Position numbers and translations under genes: made by a program
Shown here: positions 8,273-17,994 of the stretch, one piece after another
How positions within the stretch are numbered: the stretch's first letter is position 1
Layout of the letters: each line of letters opens with the position of its first letter
Notes under the pieces: model-generated
The model's database searches: none
The model's input: the letters and a program-made list of their open reading frames with translations, nothing else
Told to the model about the DNA's origin: nothing
NCBI GenBank assembly: GCA_029548025.1
Contig: JAKPOE010000010.1
Span: 1-56,775, forward strand
Direction of reading: 5' to 3'
DNA length: 56,775 bases
Source: Spirochaetota bacterium
Lineage (GTDB): Bacteria > Spirochaetota > UBA4802 > UB4802

Positions 8273-8382
8273 GTACAACAAAGCTTATGTGCTGCGCTTA
8301 CTGTCGTTCGCTTGGGCTTCGCCACATTTTAACCTTCGCTATCGCTACGGCAAAAACGTCGCATACGCCGGTAACGTTGGGC
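8273..8382 (+). other. attC-like recombination site 3
   Basis: About 110 bases from GTACAAC (8273-8279) to GTTGGGC (8376-8382), the latter a fit to the attC R' consensus GTTRRRY. The inner part contains many short complementary arms (GCGAAG/CTTCGC, TGGCGAAG-type). The 3' half shares the pattern 'CGGCAAAAAC.TC.GC' and 'ACGTT' with site 1. It lies between the WG-repeat gene and the 88-residue gene. Confidence 0.6.
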
Positions 8383-8425
8383 ATGATTTTTGAATAATTT
8401 CATTGAACTCGGGGAGGTTATATCT

Positions 8426-8692
8426 ATGCTACTTCCTGATCCACAAACATGTATTAATAAAATTAATGATTTCAACCATGGAATCACTCAACAAAGAACT
8501 GCTCGTGATAATTGTGATTATATAACACTATTCCAATTGATTGTAAATAATATTTCTAATAATAATTCAATACCAATTTCATGCAATTTAATTAGAATGC
8601 TTGGTTTATTTCAAGCCTATAGAAATCAGCCAGCCCAAAAAAATTTAAATTTTATTAGTAATTTATTAAATGAATTAGGTTCATCATACTAA
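8426..8692 (+). CDS. Small protein of unknown function, probable cassette gene
   Basis: 88 residues, not recognised. I start it at the ATG at 8426 because GGGGAGG lies 8 bases upstream; an earlier in-frame start would fall just after the attC-like site and lacks a ribosome site. The chain is soluble, Asn/Ile-rich and probably helical, with two cysteines (CINKIND..., ISCNLI) and no signal peptide. It directly follows attC-like site 3. No further attC-like site is seen after it, so it would be the last cassette of the array. Confidence 0.6.
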   Translation: MLLPDPQTCINKINDFNHGITQQRTARDNCDYITLFQLIVNNISNNNSIPISCNLIRMLGLFQAYRNQPAQKNLNFISNLLNELGSSY

Positions 8693-8768
8693 ATAATCGA
8701 TACTATTTACTTTACCACTGACTATTTTCACAATTACAGTCCTGCTACAGCTACATTATATAGAATAG

Positions 8769-8799
8769 TTTACAAATGACATATATATTATACTATAAT
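8769..8799 (+). promoter_or_regulatory. Possible promoter of the PEP-synthase-like gene
   Basis: TTTACA (8769-8774) and TATAAT (8794-8799) with a 19-base spacer; a TATACT overlaps. A good ribosome site (AGGAG, 8816-8820) follows, 7 bases before the ATG at 8828. Confidence 0.35.
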
Positions 8800-8827
8800 A
8801 ATCATCCTTACTATCAGGAGATCTATA

Positions 8828-11416
8828 ATGGATACTATAAATAAAGCAAGCACCGGACTCCCATGCTTAGACAAAATTGTAAACAACCTCATTATGGGTG
8901 ATAATGTAGTGTGGCAGGTTGATACCATTGCTGATTATAAAACATTTGTTGATCCTTTTGTTTCAAAGGCACTTTCAGAAGGTAGAAATTTGAATTATAT
9001 CCGCTTTGCAGAGTTTCCTCCCCTCCTCTTTGAACAGCCGGGAATAAAAATACATTATCTCAATGCACATGAGGGCTTTGAAAGCTTTTCAAAACGAATT
9101 TATACCATTATTAACAGGGAAGGTGAGAATGCATATTATATATTTGATAGTCTTTCTGAACTTCAATCAGCATGGGCAACCGATCTCATGATAGGGAATT
9201 TCTTTGTCATTACATGCCCATATCTTTATGAATTAAACGCTGTTGCATATTTTTCTTTATTGCGCAATAGCCACTCATTTAAAACAATAGCTCGTATTCG
9301 CGATACCACACAATTACTCATTGATGTATACACATGCAATGGCGATTGCTACATACATCCCCTGAAGGTTCAAAATCGCTATTCCCCAACCATGTTCTTC
9401 CCTCACAAAAAAAATGCAGACTATTTTACTGCAATTACCCGAAGTGATGATGTCACCACATTCATATCCCATATACAGCAAACAAGCTTAGAAAAAACAC
9501 AAAGGAACCTTGATTTCTGGGATAGGCTTTTTCTTAAAGCTGAAATGTTACTAGAATTAAACGAGGACCCCACCAAAAAACAACAGATGATTGAACAGCT
9601 ATGCAAGGTAATAATTGGACGGGAGGAGCGTTTACTTACCTTAGCCGCCAATATCTTTACCCTGGAGGACCTTATTGCAATCAAAAACAGAATGATTGGG
9701 ACAGGTCATATAGGTGGAAAAGCAGCGGGTATGCTCATTGCCCGCCGTATTTTACATAGTGATAACAGAATGCAATGGAATGATATTGTAGAACCCCATG
9801 ACTCATTTTACATAGGTTCAGATGTTTTCTATACCTATATTGTTCAAAACGGGTGGTGGAAGTTATTCATGGAACAAAAAACTCAAGAAGGATACTTCAC
9901 TGTAGCAAAAGAAATTGCTCAACAAATGTTGCATGGCATTTTTACCGATGACATCAAGGAGCAATTTCAGCAGATGATTGAATATTTTGGACAATCTCCC
10001 ATTATTGTCCGTTCATCAAGCCTTCTGGAAGATTCTTTTGGTAATGCATTTGCTGGAAAATATGAAAGTATATTTCTTGTTAATCAGGGTTCTCCCGCTC
10101 AACGGTATCAAGCTTTTATTGATGCAGTACGTCAAATTTATTCCAGCACCATGAATGAAGATGCACTTGTGTACCGGCTCCAGCGAGGGCTTCATACAAT
10201 GAACGAACAGATGGCACCTCTGGTACAACGGGTATCCGGCACTCACCGTGGCAATTATTTCTTTCCTGATATAAGTGGTGTAGGATTTTCACATAATACC
10301 TATGTATGGAAAAAAGAGATGAAACCTGAATCAGGGATGATCCGTCTTGTTATTGGTCTTGGTACACGAGCTGTCAACCGTGTTGAAGGTGATTATCCTC
10401 GCATAGTTGCTCTTGACGATCCACGCTCCAAACCCCTTTATGATTTTAAAGACGTACGGCGATTTTCACAACACAATGTAGATGTTCTTAACATAACAAC
10501 CAATCAAGTAGAAACCATACAGATGGACGATCTATTCAACATTCAAGATCTCAATCTTCCAATGCACCTTTTAGGAATAAGGGATTATGAAGCTGAACAA
10601 ACTATTAAAAATATGAATGGCGAACAAAAAGAATATTGGGTCGTTACTTTTGATGAACTATTAATGCACACTGATTTTACCAGTAACATTAAAACAATCT
10701 TACAAACTATCCATAATAGATATCAATACCCTGTCGATATTGAGTTTACCGTAAATTTTAATAAAGAAGAGGGGTATTACATCAACATATTGCAATGCAG
10801 GCCCAATCAGATAAAAGGATTGGGAAAAAAAGTGAAATTACCTGAAGATATACCCGGCGATCATATCTTTTTTACCTCCCGGGGTAACTTCCTGGGGGGC
10901 AGTATAGTTCAGCCTATCAAGCGAATAATCTATGTAGATCCGTATCTGTATAACTCACTTTCAATTTCCCAAAAATATGATGTGGCACGCACTGTAGGCA
11001 AATTAAACAAGGCAATACAAGATCGTGAAGAAATGCCAGCATTGCTCATTGGGCCGGGAAGATGGGGCACAACTACACCTTCATTAGGTGTTCCTGTTAG
11101 ATTCGCTGAGATAAATAACATTAAAGTACTGGTTGAACTTGCGTTGATCAACGAAAATATAATGCCTGAACTTTCATTTGGGACTCATTTTTTTCAGGAT
11201 CTGGTAGAAACCGATATTTTTTATGTAGCATTATTTTATGGTATAAGCAACGTTCTTTATCATCAAAACTTTCTTGAGCAATTCCCCGATATTTTTACTA
11301 AACTTCTACCTGATTCTCAATATAATCACGTTATCCAAGTTTTTGATCTAAAAGAACACGATGTAGAACTTATGGCTGATATCACCACCCAGAAAGTACT
11401 ATGTTTTATGAGTTAA
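8828..11416 (+). CDS. PEP/pyruvate-binding (PPDK N-terminal) domain protein with KaiC-like head
   Basis: 862 residues. Residues about 1-200 read like a RecA/KaiC fold without its P-loop: 'STGLPCLDKIVNNLIMGDNV' corresponds to 'GipgLDelLgGGi..G', and 'YYIFDSLSEL' to a Walker B strand. From about 290 comes the ATP-grasp domain of pyruvate phosphate dikinase/PEP synthase ('GTGHIGGKAAGM', then 'SPIIVRSSSLLEDS'). A conserved tail has 'LLIGPGRWGTTTP' and 'FGTHFFQDL'. The phosphohistidine swivel domain (GG.T.HA) and the PEP-binding TIM barrel of true PEP synthase are absent. It therefore probably binds ATP and phosphorylates or transfers something else; the substrate is unknown. Stand-alone gene. Confidence 0.75.
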   Translation: MDTINKASTGLPCLDKIVNNLIMGDNVVWQVDTIADYKTFVDPFVSKALSEGRNLNYIRFAEFPPLLFEQPGIKIHYLNAHEGFESFSKRIYTIINREGENAYYIFDSLSELQSAWATDLMIGNFFVITCPYLYELNAVAYFSLLRNSHSFKTIARIRDTTQLLIDVYTCNGDCYIHPLKVQNRYSPTMFFPHKKNADYFTAITRSDDVTTFISHIQQTSLEKTQRNLDFWDRLFLKAEMLLELNEDPTKKQQMIEQLCKVIIGREERLLTLAANIFTLEDLIAIKNRMIGTGHIGGKAAGMLIARRILHSDNRMQWNDIVEPHDSFYIGSDVFYTYIVQNGWWKLFMEQKTQEGYFTVAKEIAQQMLHGIFTDDIKEQFQQMIEYFGQSPIIVRSSSLLEDSFGNAFAGKYESIFLVNQGSPAQRYQAFIDAVRQIYSSTMNEDALVYRLQRGLHTMNEQMAPLVQRVSGTHRGNYFFPDISGVGFSHNTYVWKKEMKPESGMIRLVIGLGTRAVNRVEGDYPRIVALDDPRSKPLYDFKDVRRFSQHNVDVLNITTNQVETIQMDDLFNIQDLNLPMHLLGIRDYEAEQTIKNMNGEQKEYWVVTFDELLMHTDFTSNIKTILQTIHNRYQYPVDIEFTVNFNKEEGYYINILQCRPNQIKGLGKKVKLPEDIPGDHIFFTSRGNFLGGSIVQPIKRIIYVDPYLYNSLSISQKYDVARTVGKLNKAIQDREEMPALLIGPGRWGTTTPSLGVPVRFAEINNIKVLVELALINENIMPELSFGTHFFQDLVETDIFYVALFYGISNVLYHQNFLEQFPDIFTKLLPDSQYNHVIQVFDLKEHDVELMADITTQKVLCFMS

Positions 11417-11655
11417 ACTAATACCATTTTCATACTATTGTTTAGCTAAAAACGCTTGATTATATTTCTATTAGCCTCATGTCAACTGTACTGTCACCAA
11501 CCATTTTTTTTAATAAACATCATGTTATAAAAAAATATTATTGACAATTATATCAATTGTTTAGTGTGTTCATTTCCATATATTTGGCATGTTTTGATGA
11601 TTCATCATTATCTATAAGCAATGGTTATCTTTAATATCATACAGGAGGCATTACA

Positions 11656-13014
11656 ATGTCAGTAATATCAGAAGTAATAGACAAGGTTAAAAGGCAGGAT
11701 TCAGAGCAAAAAGAATTTATTCAAGCAGTTCATGAGGTTCTGGAAACACTTGAACCAACTGTTCAAAAACATCCCGAATTTGTGAAGGCAAAAATCTATG
11801 AACGAATTGTTGAACCAGATAGAGTAATTATATTTAGAGTACCATGGGTTGATGATAATGGTAATGTCCATGTTAATAGAGGTTTCCGCGTTCAGTTTAA
11901 CAACGCCATAGGACCATATAAAGGTGGTTTGCGATTCCACCCTTCAGTCAATTTGGGGATTATAAAATTCCTTGGATTTGAACAAATATTTAAAAACTCC
12001 CTTACAACGCTACCTATGGGTGGCGCAAAAGGGGGATCTGATTTTGACCCAAAAGGAAAATCAGATATGGATGTCATGCGTTTTTGCCAGTCTTTCATGC
12101 GCGAACTATACCGACATATTGGTCCTGACACTGATGTACCAGCAGGTGATATTGGTGTAGGAGCCCGTGAAATAGGATTTATGTTTGGCTATTATAAAAA
12201 AATACGGAATGATCATACTGGAGTGTTAACCGGGAAAGGGCTTGAATATGGCGGAAGCTTGCTTAGACCAGAAGCAACAGGATATGGTGCAACCTATTTT
12301 GCAGCAGAGATGTTAAAAACTGTTGGAAAAGAAATTAAAGGAATGACTGTAGCCGTCAGTGGCTCCGGCAATGTAGCACAGTATACCATAGAAAAGGTTA
12401 CACAACTTGGCGGAAAGGTTATTTCATGCAGCGATTCAAATGGAACAATCATTGATGAAGAAGGCATAACTCCAGATAAATTAGCATTTCTCATGGAATT
12501 GAAGAATGTTCGCCGCGGTCGTGTTAAAGAATATGCCGAAAAATATAAAAATGCTCATTATTTTGAAGGTAAATCAGTGTGGGATGTTATTAAAGAGCAG
12601 GGTATCAAAATTAGTGTGGCATTCCCTTCAGCAACAGAAAATGAAATAGATGGCAAGCATGCCGAAGCACTTATCAAAAATGGATGTATCTGCGTTTCTG
12701 AAGGAGCAAATATGCCTTCAAATCTGGACGCAATCAAGGTATATCGTGAACACAATATCCTCTTTGCACCTGGCAAAGCAGCAAATGCTGGCGGTGTTGC
12801 TACATCTGGATTGGAGATGTCTCAAAATAGCTTACGGTTATCATGGACACGAGAAGAGGTTGATAATCGACTACAGATTATCATGAAAAGCATTCACAAA
12901 AGTTGTCTGGATGCCTCAGAAGCTTATGGCAAAAAAGGGGATTATCTCACCGGTGCAAACATTGCAGGCTTCTTAAAGGTTGCCAAAGCAATGGTAGCCT
13001 ATGGCATAGTATAA
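11656..13014 (+). CDS. gdhA: Glutamate dehydrogenase (NADP-type)
   Basis: 452 residues, the usual length for the hexameric bacterial enzyme. It has the glutamate-binding 'KGGLRFHPSVNLG' (about residue 89), the catalytic lysine in 'PMGGAKGGSDFDPKG' (about 125) and a dinucleotide fold with 'VAVSGSGNVAQYTIEK' (about 235). Reaction: 2-oxoglutarate + NH4+ + NAD(P)H to glutamate, in the cytoplasm. The N-terminal extension and motif set are those of the NADP-linked class. An AGGAGG ribosome site precedes the ATG, and a TTGACA at 11541 may be the -35 of its promoter. A terminator hairpin follows. Confidence 0.92.
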   Translation: MSVISEVIDKVKRQDSEQKEFIQAVHEVLETLEPTVQKHPEFVKAKIYERIVEPDRVIIFRVPWVDDNGNVHVNRGFRVQFNNAIGPYKGGLRFHPSVNLGIIKFLGFEQIFKNSLTTLPMGGAKGGSDFDPKGKSDMDVMRFCQSFMRELYRHIGPDTDVPAGDIGVGAREIGFMFGYYKKIRNDHTGVLTGKGLEYGGSLLRPEATGYGATYFAAEMLKTVGKEIKGMTVAVSGSGNVAQYTIEKVTQLGGKVISCSDSNGTIIDEEGITPDKLAFLMELKNVRRGRVKEYAEKYKNAHYFEGKSVWDVIKEQGIKISVAFPSATENEIDGKHAEALIKNGCICVSEGANMPSNLDAIKVYREHNILFAPGKAANAGGVATSGLEMSQNSLRLSWTREEVDNRLQIIMKSIHKSCLDASEAYGKKGDYLTGANIAGFLKVAKAMVAYGIV

Positions 13015-13035
13015 ACACTGTCCTATAAAAACAAA

Positions 13036-13060
13036 TAGAGCAGGATACAACCCTGCTCTA
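13036..13060. terminator. Rho-independent terminator between gdhA and acyl-CoA synthetase gene
   Basis: TAGAGCAGG (13036-13044) pairs perfectly with CCTGCTCTA (13052-13060) around a 7-base loop. A T/A-rich tail lies on both sides, so it may serve both convergent genes. Confidence 0.75.
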
Positions 13061-13083
13061 TTAAAATAAAAATAATAATATTT

Positions 13084-14994
13084 TTATGCGTACATTTTAT
13101 TAATTTCATCTTTAAACACTTCAACTATCACCCGCTTTTTAGTTTTTTGAGTTGGTGTTAGCATCCCATTAGATTCAGTAAACCGCTGATTCAAAATGGT
13201 ATAATTCTTAATCTGTTCAAACTTTTCCAGATGTTTATTTGCTTCTTTTACATCGTTATCAATCAATTCTTTTAAGCGATAGTTGTTAATGAAATCATCC
13301 CCAACCTGTACGCAAAGCTGCATGCCACCAACATCTTCATATACCAGTTTCGACTCATCATATGTAATACCTTCTCGCTTAAACAGCGCCATGAAGTTGG
13401 CAAAATTTGGTACAATTAAGGCAGTAATAAATGGCTTTTCATCACCTACAAGAAATATTTGTTCTACCCAGTTACTTGTAGAAAATAAATTCTCAATCTT
13501 GGCAGGTGCAACATTTTTCCCAATAGAGGTACAGATTATCCCTTTTTTCCGCTCAATGAATTTAAAATAACCATCGCTTGATAATTCTACAATATCCCCT
13601 GTCTTAAACCAACCATCTTTGGTAAAAGTTTCTTTCGTTTCTTTTGGTTTATTGAGATAGCCTTTGAAAATACCAGCACCTGAAAGTTCCAGTTCACCGT
13701 CTTTTGAAACACGGCATTTGCTCCCATTTGCCTCTTTTCCCATATACCCTGGTTTACATGCTGTTATTGGATTGAGTATCGCAGCATTGAAACTTTCTGT
13801 TGAACCATACCCTTCTATGACTGCCAATCCCAGCGCATAGTAAAATCGCAAAAGATCAGGCGAAATTGCAGCGCTTGCCGAAAATGAATGATGGAATCTT
13901 TTACCAAACAAACTACGCACCTTTGCAAAAATTTTATCAGCAATGGAATATTGAATCTTAAGCCATAGTGGCAGCCTGGACTTTAGATCAAAATTCGGAT
14001 GCATATTATAACACCCATTTTCATCCTCACGATATTTCAAAGCCTGTAATCCTACATTCAATGCCCAATTAAATAATTTTTTTTGTAAAGGGTTCTCAGC
14101 CATCTGCTGCTGCATGGTTATATATATTTTTTCATACAGCCGTGGAACACAATTAATCCATGTTGGATTGTACTTTTGCATATCCTCAATAAGGGTTGCT
14201 GGCTTGTCGGCATAACATATTAACGACCCTTTACTGATAGCCAGCCATTGACATGAACCGCGGTCAAAAACATGCGAAAGTGGAAGATAACACAGTGTAA
14301 CATCATTCTCATTAACATCAAAATTATACCTTTGAAAATATTCCGTTGTTCCCTCCAACCGTGATGAACCACACCAATGGGTTAAAATAACACCCTTCCC
14401 CTGTCCTGTTGTACCCGATGTATAAAGAATAGTAAACCAATCATCTAATGTTACACTATCTTTGCGTTTATTATATTTTTTATAATTTGCCTGATTATTT
14501 CGCCATTCCCGTCCCATGGCAATACAATCTTTAATACCGAATACCTTCTTTTTATCACCCTTAAATGACATATCCATCACTATTATTGTTTTAAGGCTTT
14601 TCAAATCTTTTTCTAGTTCCTTAACCTGTTTAAGAAGTGTTTTATCGCCAACAAAAACAATAGTACATCTGGAATCATTCATAATATATTTAACTTCATT
14701 ATTTGAAAGCGTAGGAAAAATTGTAATACTTGCACCACCTGCACATGCAATTGCGATATCAACCTGTGTCCACATATAGCTTGTTGGAGCTAAAATAGCA
14801 GCTCGCCCTTTATAAGGAAAACCTAATTTCATTAATGCACATGCAATATCCTCAATCCGTTCTTTAAGTTCAGCATAAGTAAATAGCCCGTTGTTATCAT
14901 CATACAGCTCTTTATTAAACTTTTGTGCTGGCCTGTCCGGTAACCTATCACATGTATCATAAAAATACCGGACCATTGTTTTCAGTTCGCCCAT
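13084..14994 (-). CDS. Long-chain acyl-CoA synthetase (AMP-forming)
   Basis: 636 residues. The ANL-family P-loop 'ILYTSGTTGQGKGVILTH' is at about 190, the adenylate motif 'YGSTES' near 395, and the 'GWFKTGDIVEL' hinge motif near 465; the C-terminal catalytic lysine region is present. Reaction: fatty acid + ATP + CoA to acyl-CoA + AMP + PPi. Close in type to the bacterial FadD15-like group and paralogous to the gene at 21163-23049. It stands alone, convergent with gdhA, with alaS upstream on the same strand across a 92-base gap. Chain-length preference cannot be read from sequence. Confidence 0.88.
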   Translation of the reverse strand: MGELKTMVRYFYDTCDRLPDRPAQKFNKELYDDNNGLFTYAELKERIEDIACALMKLGFPYKGRAAILAPTSYMWTQVDIAIACAGGASITIFPTLSNNEVKYIMNDSRCTIVFVGDKTLLKQVKELEKDLKSLKTIIVMDMSFKGDKKKVFGIKDCIAMGREWRNNQANYKKYNKRKDSVTLDDWFTILYTSGTTGQGKGVILTHWCGSSRLEGTTEYFQRYNFDVNENDVTLCYLPLSHVFDRGSCQWLAISKGSLICYADKPATLIEDMQKYNPTWINCVPRLYEKIYITMQQQMAENPLQKKLFNWALNVGLQALKYREDENGCYNMHPNFDLKSRLPLWLKIQYSIADKIFAKVRSLFGKRFHHSFSASAAISPDLLRFYYALGLAVIEGYGSTESFNAAILNPITACKPGYMGKEANGSKCRVSKDGELELSGAGIFKGYLNKPKETKETFTKDGWFKTGDIVELSSDGYFKFIERKKGIICTSIGKNVAPAKIENLFSTSNWVEQIFLVGDEKPFITALIVPNFANFMALFKREGITYDESKLVYEDVGGMQLCVQVGDDFINNYRLKELIDNDVKEANKHLEKFEQIKNYTILNQRFTESNGMLTPTQKTKKRVIVEVFKDEINKMYA

Positions 14995-15086
14995 AATGCC
15001 CCCTTGAATATATTAATTATAATATACATATTTATATATCACGACCAGATGGTATTTCAAAAATTAATGACAAATTAAAAAATATG

Positions 15087-17723
15087 TTATTTAAAACTAT
15101 TCAATAGTATCTCTTTACACATGGATAAAGCAATCCCAACATTTTCAGGGGATTTACCACCTGCCTGTGCCAGATCTTTCCTGCCGCCGCCGCCACCACC
15201 AATCTTCTTTGCAACAGCTTTAATGATAGCATTGCAATCAATACCTTTATCTACAGCTATTTTGTTAGCAGCAGCAATAATAAAAGCCTTCTCATCATGT
15301 GAAGAAGCAAGGCACACCACCACTGCAACGGATAGCTCCCGAACAAAATCAGCCACTGAGCGTAATGCTTCAGCATCCATGTTTTGTAATACAGCGCTTA
15401 CAAATTTTATGCCATTAATTGTTTCTGCTTTGTCATATAAATCTTTTGCTATACTTTTAAGTCCCTTTTCTTTTGTTTTTTCCAGTTCTTTTTCTAATAA
15501 CGATACCTTCTCTACCATCTCAGTTATTTTTTTCTCTACATTTGATTCATTTGATTCATTAACCTCAAGCAAACGCATCACCCTGCCAAGCAGGTGCTGA
15601 TCATGTAACAGACGCTCATATGCTCCTTTAAGCGTCACACCTTCGATCCTCCGTACCCCTGCACCCGGTGAAGCCTCATGCATTATCCTGAAAACACCAA
15701 TTTTTCCGGTATTATCTACATGCGTACCACCGCAAAGCTCCTTGCTGAAATTATTAACCGACACCATCCGCACAATGTCCGAATATTTTTCACCAAACAC
15801 AGCCATTGCTCCCGCATGTATTGCATCCTGCAATGGCATAACACTGGTTTCAACCGGCAAGCATGCCCATATCTTTTCATTCACCATAGTTTCAACCTGC
15901 AATAATTCATCATGTGACATTGCCTTAAAATGGGTAAAATCAAATCTAAAACGCTCCGGTTCAACCAATGAACCTGCCTGTTTAACATGCTGCCCTAAAA
16001 CATTGCGTAAAGCTGCCTGCAGCAGATGTGTTGCAGTGTGATTTGCCCGTATACAATTTCTACGTATTCCATCAATGGACAAGCGTACATGCTCCCCTTC
16101 TTGTAAATATCCTTTCTCCATCTGTCCCACATGAATAATGAGGTCGCCGCTTTTTTTTGTATCCTCTACTCTGAAAGTTCCATTATCACCATATATATAA
16201 CCAGTATCACCTACCTGCCCACCCGACTCACCATAAAACGGTGTATTCTTGACAACTATTATACCCCTCTCACCATCTGCAAGCTGTACCTTCAAATCTT
16301 CAAAATTTGACATGGCAACAACATCAGATTCCGAATCATATTTTTCATATCCTTCAAACTCTGTTCTCTGGATAATCTTTGCTAACTGTCCAACAATAGT
16401 ATCAATACTTCCTTCTGCACCTTTCCAGCTCTGGCGCCCTCGTGTACGTTGCTCTTCCATCTTTTTTTCAAAACCAACTTTATCAATAGTCATCCCATGT
16501 TCCTGTGCTATCTCTTCTGTCATTTCAACCGGAAAGCCAAAGGTATCGTACAATACAAAGACATCATTCCCCTGTATTGTTTTTTCTCCCTTCTTTTTCA
16601 GGGCATTAACTATTTCATCCAGCCTGTCCATACCATTTTCAATTGTTTCTAAAAAGCGTTCCTCCTCACCTTTAATAACAGCTTTCACATTTTCCTTTGT
16701 GGACGATAGCTCCGGATATTGTTTTCCCATTATTGTAACAATAGGCTCCACCATGGTATAAACAAATGGCTCATGGATACCAATCTGACGACTATAGCGC
16801 AATGCTCTCCTGAGAATACGTCGCAAAACATACCCGCGCCCTTCATTTGAGGGATATGCCCCATCCGAGATGGCAAAAGTCAGCGTTCTGGCATGTTCAA
16901 CAAGAACATTGACAGCAACCTGTGCGTCTCCCTCATAGCGAATATTGCGTTTGTTTATAACATAGTTTACCAATTCATTGAGTTCATCTGTTTGATAGAT
17001 ACTATCGACATTTTGCACTAATGTTGCCAGCCGTTCCAGCCCCATACCTGTATCGATACCAGTTTTAGGAAGTGGGTGAAGCTTCCCTTCAGTATCCTGA
17101 AAATACTGATTAAACACCAGGTTCCAGAATTCTAAAAATCGTTCACAATCACATCCTGGTTTACAGTCAGGCTTACCGCACCCAAAGCTTGCCCCTCTAT
17201 CCAGATACAGCTCAGAGCAGGGACCACATGCCCCTGAATCACCTGCAGGACCCCAGAAATTATCCTCTTTGCCAAGACGAACAATCTTTTGTTCAGGTAT
17301 TCCAATGATGGTATGCCATATATCAAATGCTTCATCATCGTCGGTATATATAGAAACCCAGATATTCTCTTCTGGAAATTGAATAACCTGTGTGGAAAAT
17401 TCCCATGCCCACTGGATAGCCTCTTTCTTAAAATAATCGCCAAATGAAAAATTACCCAGCATCTCAAAAAAAGTGCAGTGCCGTTTTGTTTTCCCAACGT
17501 TTGCTAAATCACTGGTACGTAAACATTTTTGTATAGAAGCAGCACGTGTGTATTCTGCATTAATTGTACCAGCAAACATAGGTTTAAACTGAACCATGCC
17601 AGCCGTGGTAAAGAGCAATGTAGGATCATCCTGCGGAATGAGCGAGCTTGATGGAACTATCCTGTGATCTCGCTGTTTAAAGTATTCAATAAAAGCAACT
17701 CGCAAATCATGAACTTTCATCAT
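15087..17723 (-). CDS. alaS: Alanyl-tRNA synthetase
   Basis: 878 residues, full length. Class II motifs are at the N-terminus ('RCLRTSDLANVGKTKRHCTF', 'FFEMLGNFSFGDYF'). The editing/zinc site is present as HTATH (about 560) and CGGTH (about 663). A coiled coil and the glycine-rich C-Ala domain ('IGGGGGGRKDLAQAGG') end the protein. Charges tRNA-Ala and clears mischarged Ser and Gly. It lies downstream of recX, a conserved neighbour in many bacteria (recA-recX-alaS), but the 271-base gap suggests its own promoter. Confidence 0.97.
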   Translation of the reverse strand: MMKVHDLRVAFIEYFKQRDHRIVPSSSLIPQDDPTLLFTTAGMVQFKPMFAGTINAEYTRAASIQKCLRTSDLANVGKTKRHCTFFEMLGNFSFGDYFKKEAIQWAWEFSTQVIQFPEENIWVSIYTDDDEAFDIWHTIIGIPEQKIVRLGKEDNFWGPAGDSGACGPCSELYLDRGASFGCGKPDCKPGCDCERFLEFWNLVFNQYFQDTEGKLHPLPKTGIDTGMGLERLATLVQNVDSIYQTDELNELVNYVINKRNIRYEGDAQVAVNVLVEHARTLTFAISDGAYPSNEGRGYVLRRILRRALRYSRQIGIHEPFVYTMVEPIVTIMGKQYPELSSTKENVKAVIKGEEERFLETIENGMDRLDEIVNALKKKGEKTIQGNDVFVLYDTFGFPVEMTEEIAQEHGMTIDKVGFEKKMEEQRTRGRQSWKGAEGSIDTIVGQLAKIIQRTEFEGYEKYDSESDVVAMSNFEDLKVQLADGERGIIVVKNTPFYGESGGQVGDTGYIYGDNGTFRVEDTKKSGDLIIHVGQMEKGYLQEGEHVRLSIDGIRRNCIRANHTATHLLQAALRNVLGQHVKQAGSLVEPERFRFDFTHFKAMSHDELLQVETMVNEKIWACLPVETSVMPLQDAIHAGAMAVFGEKYSDIVRMVSVNNFSKELCGGTHVDNTGKIGVFRIMHEASPGAGVRRIEGVTLKGAYERLLHDQHLLGRVMRLLEVNESNESNVEKKITEMVEKVSLLEKELEKTKEKGLKSIAKDLYDKAETINGIKFVSAVLQNMDAEALRSVADFVRELSVAVVVCLASSHDEKAFIIAAANKIAVDKGIDCNAIIKAVAKKIGGGGGGRKDLAQAGGKSPENVGIALSMCKEILLNSFK

Positions 17724-17994
17724 AATGCTGAATTCCTCTCTCTCAATAATAAAATAGTGTAGTGATTATCTTGTTGAACCTTTCCCTGTAACAATGCATG
17801 GTTGTTTTTGTATCTCATTGTTGTATACTTGTAATCAATTTCATAAAATCAATATTATTATAAATTGTGATTAACCCTCTGCATCGGCTACTCAATCAAT
17901 AACATAACAACATATCAAATGAGAACAATATAAAAAATTGGTGCTACAATTTCAATATTATTTATTTCCACAAAACGATTGTATCATGGATTGC

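Noticed and set aside
15121..15600. Plus-strand reading frame of 159 codons opposite alaS
   Set aside because: It is the antisense of the alaS C-terminus. The product is low-complexity (Pro, Ser, Ala runs) and the true gene is beyond doubt.
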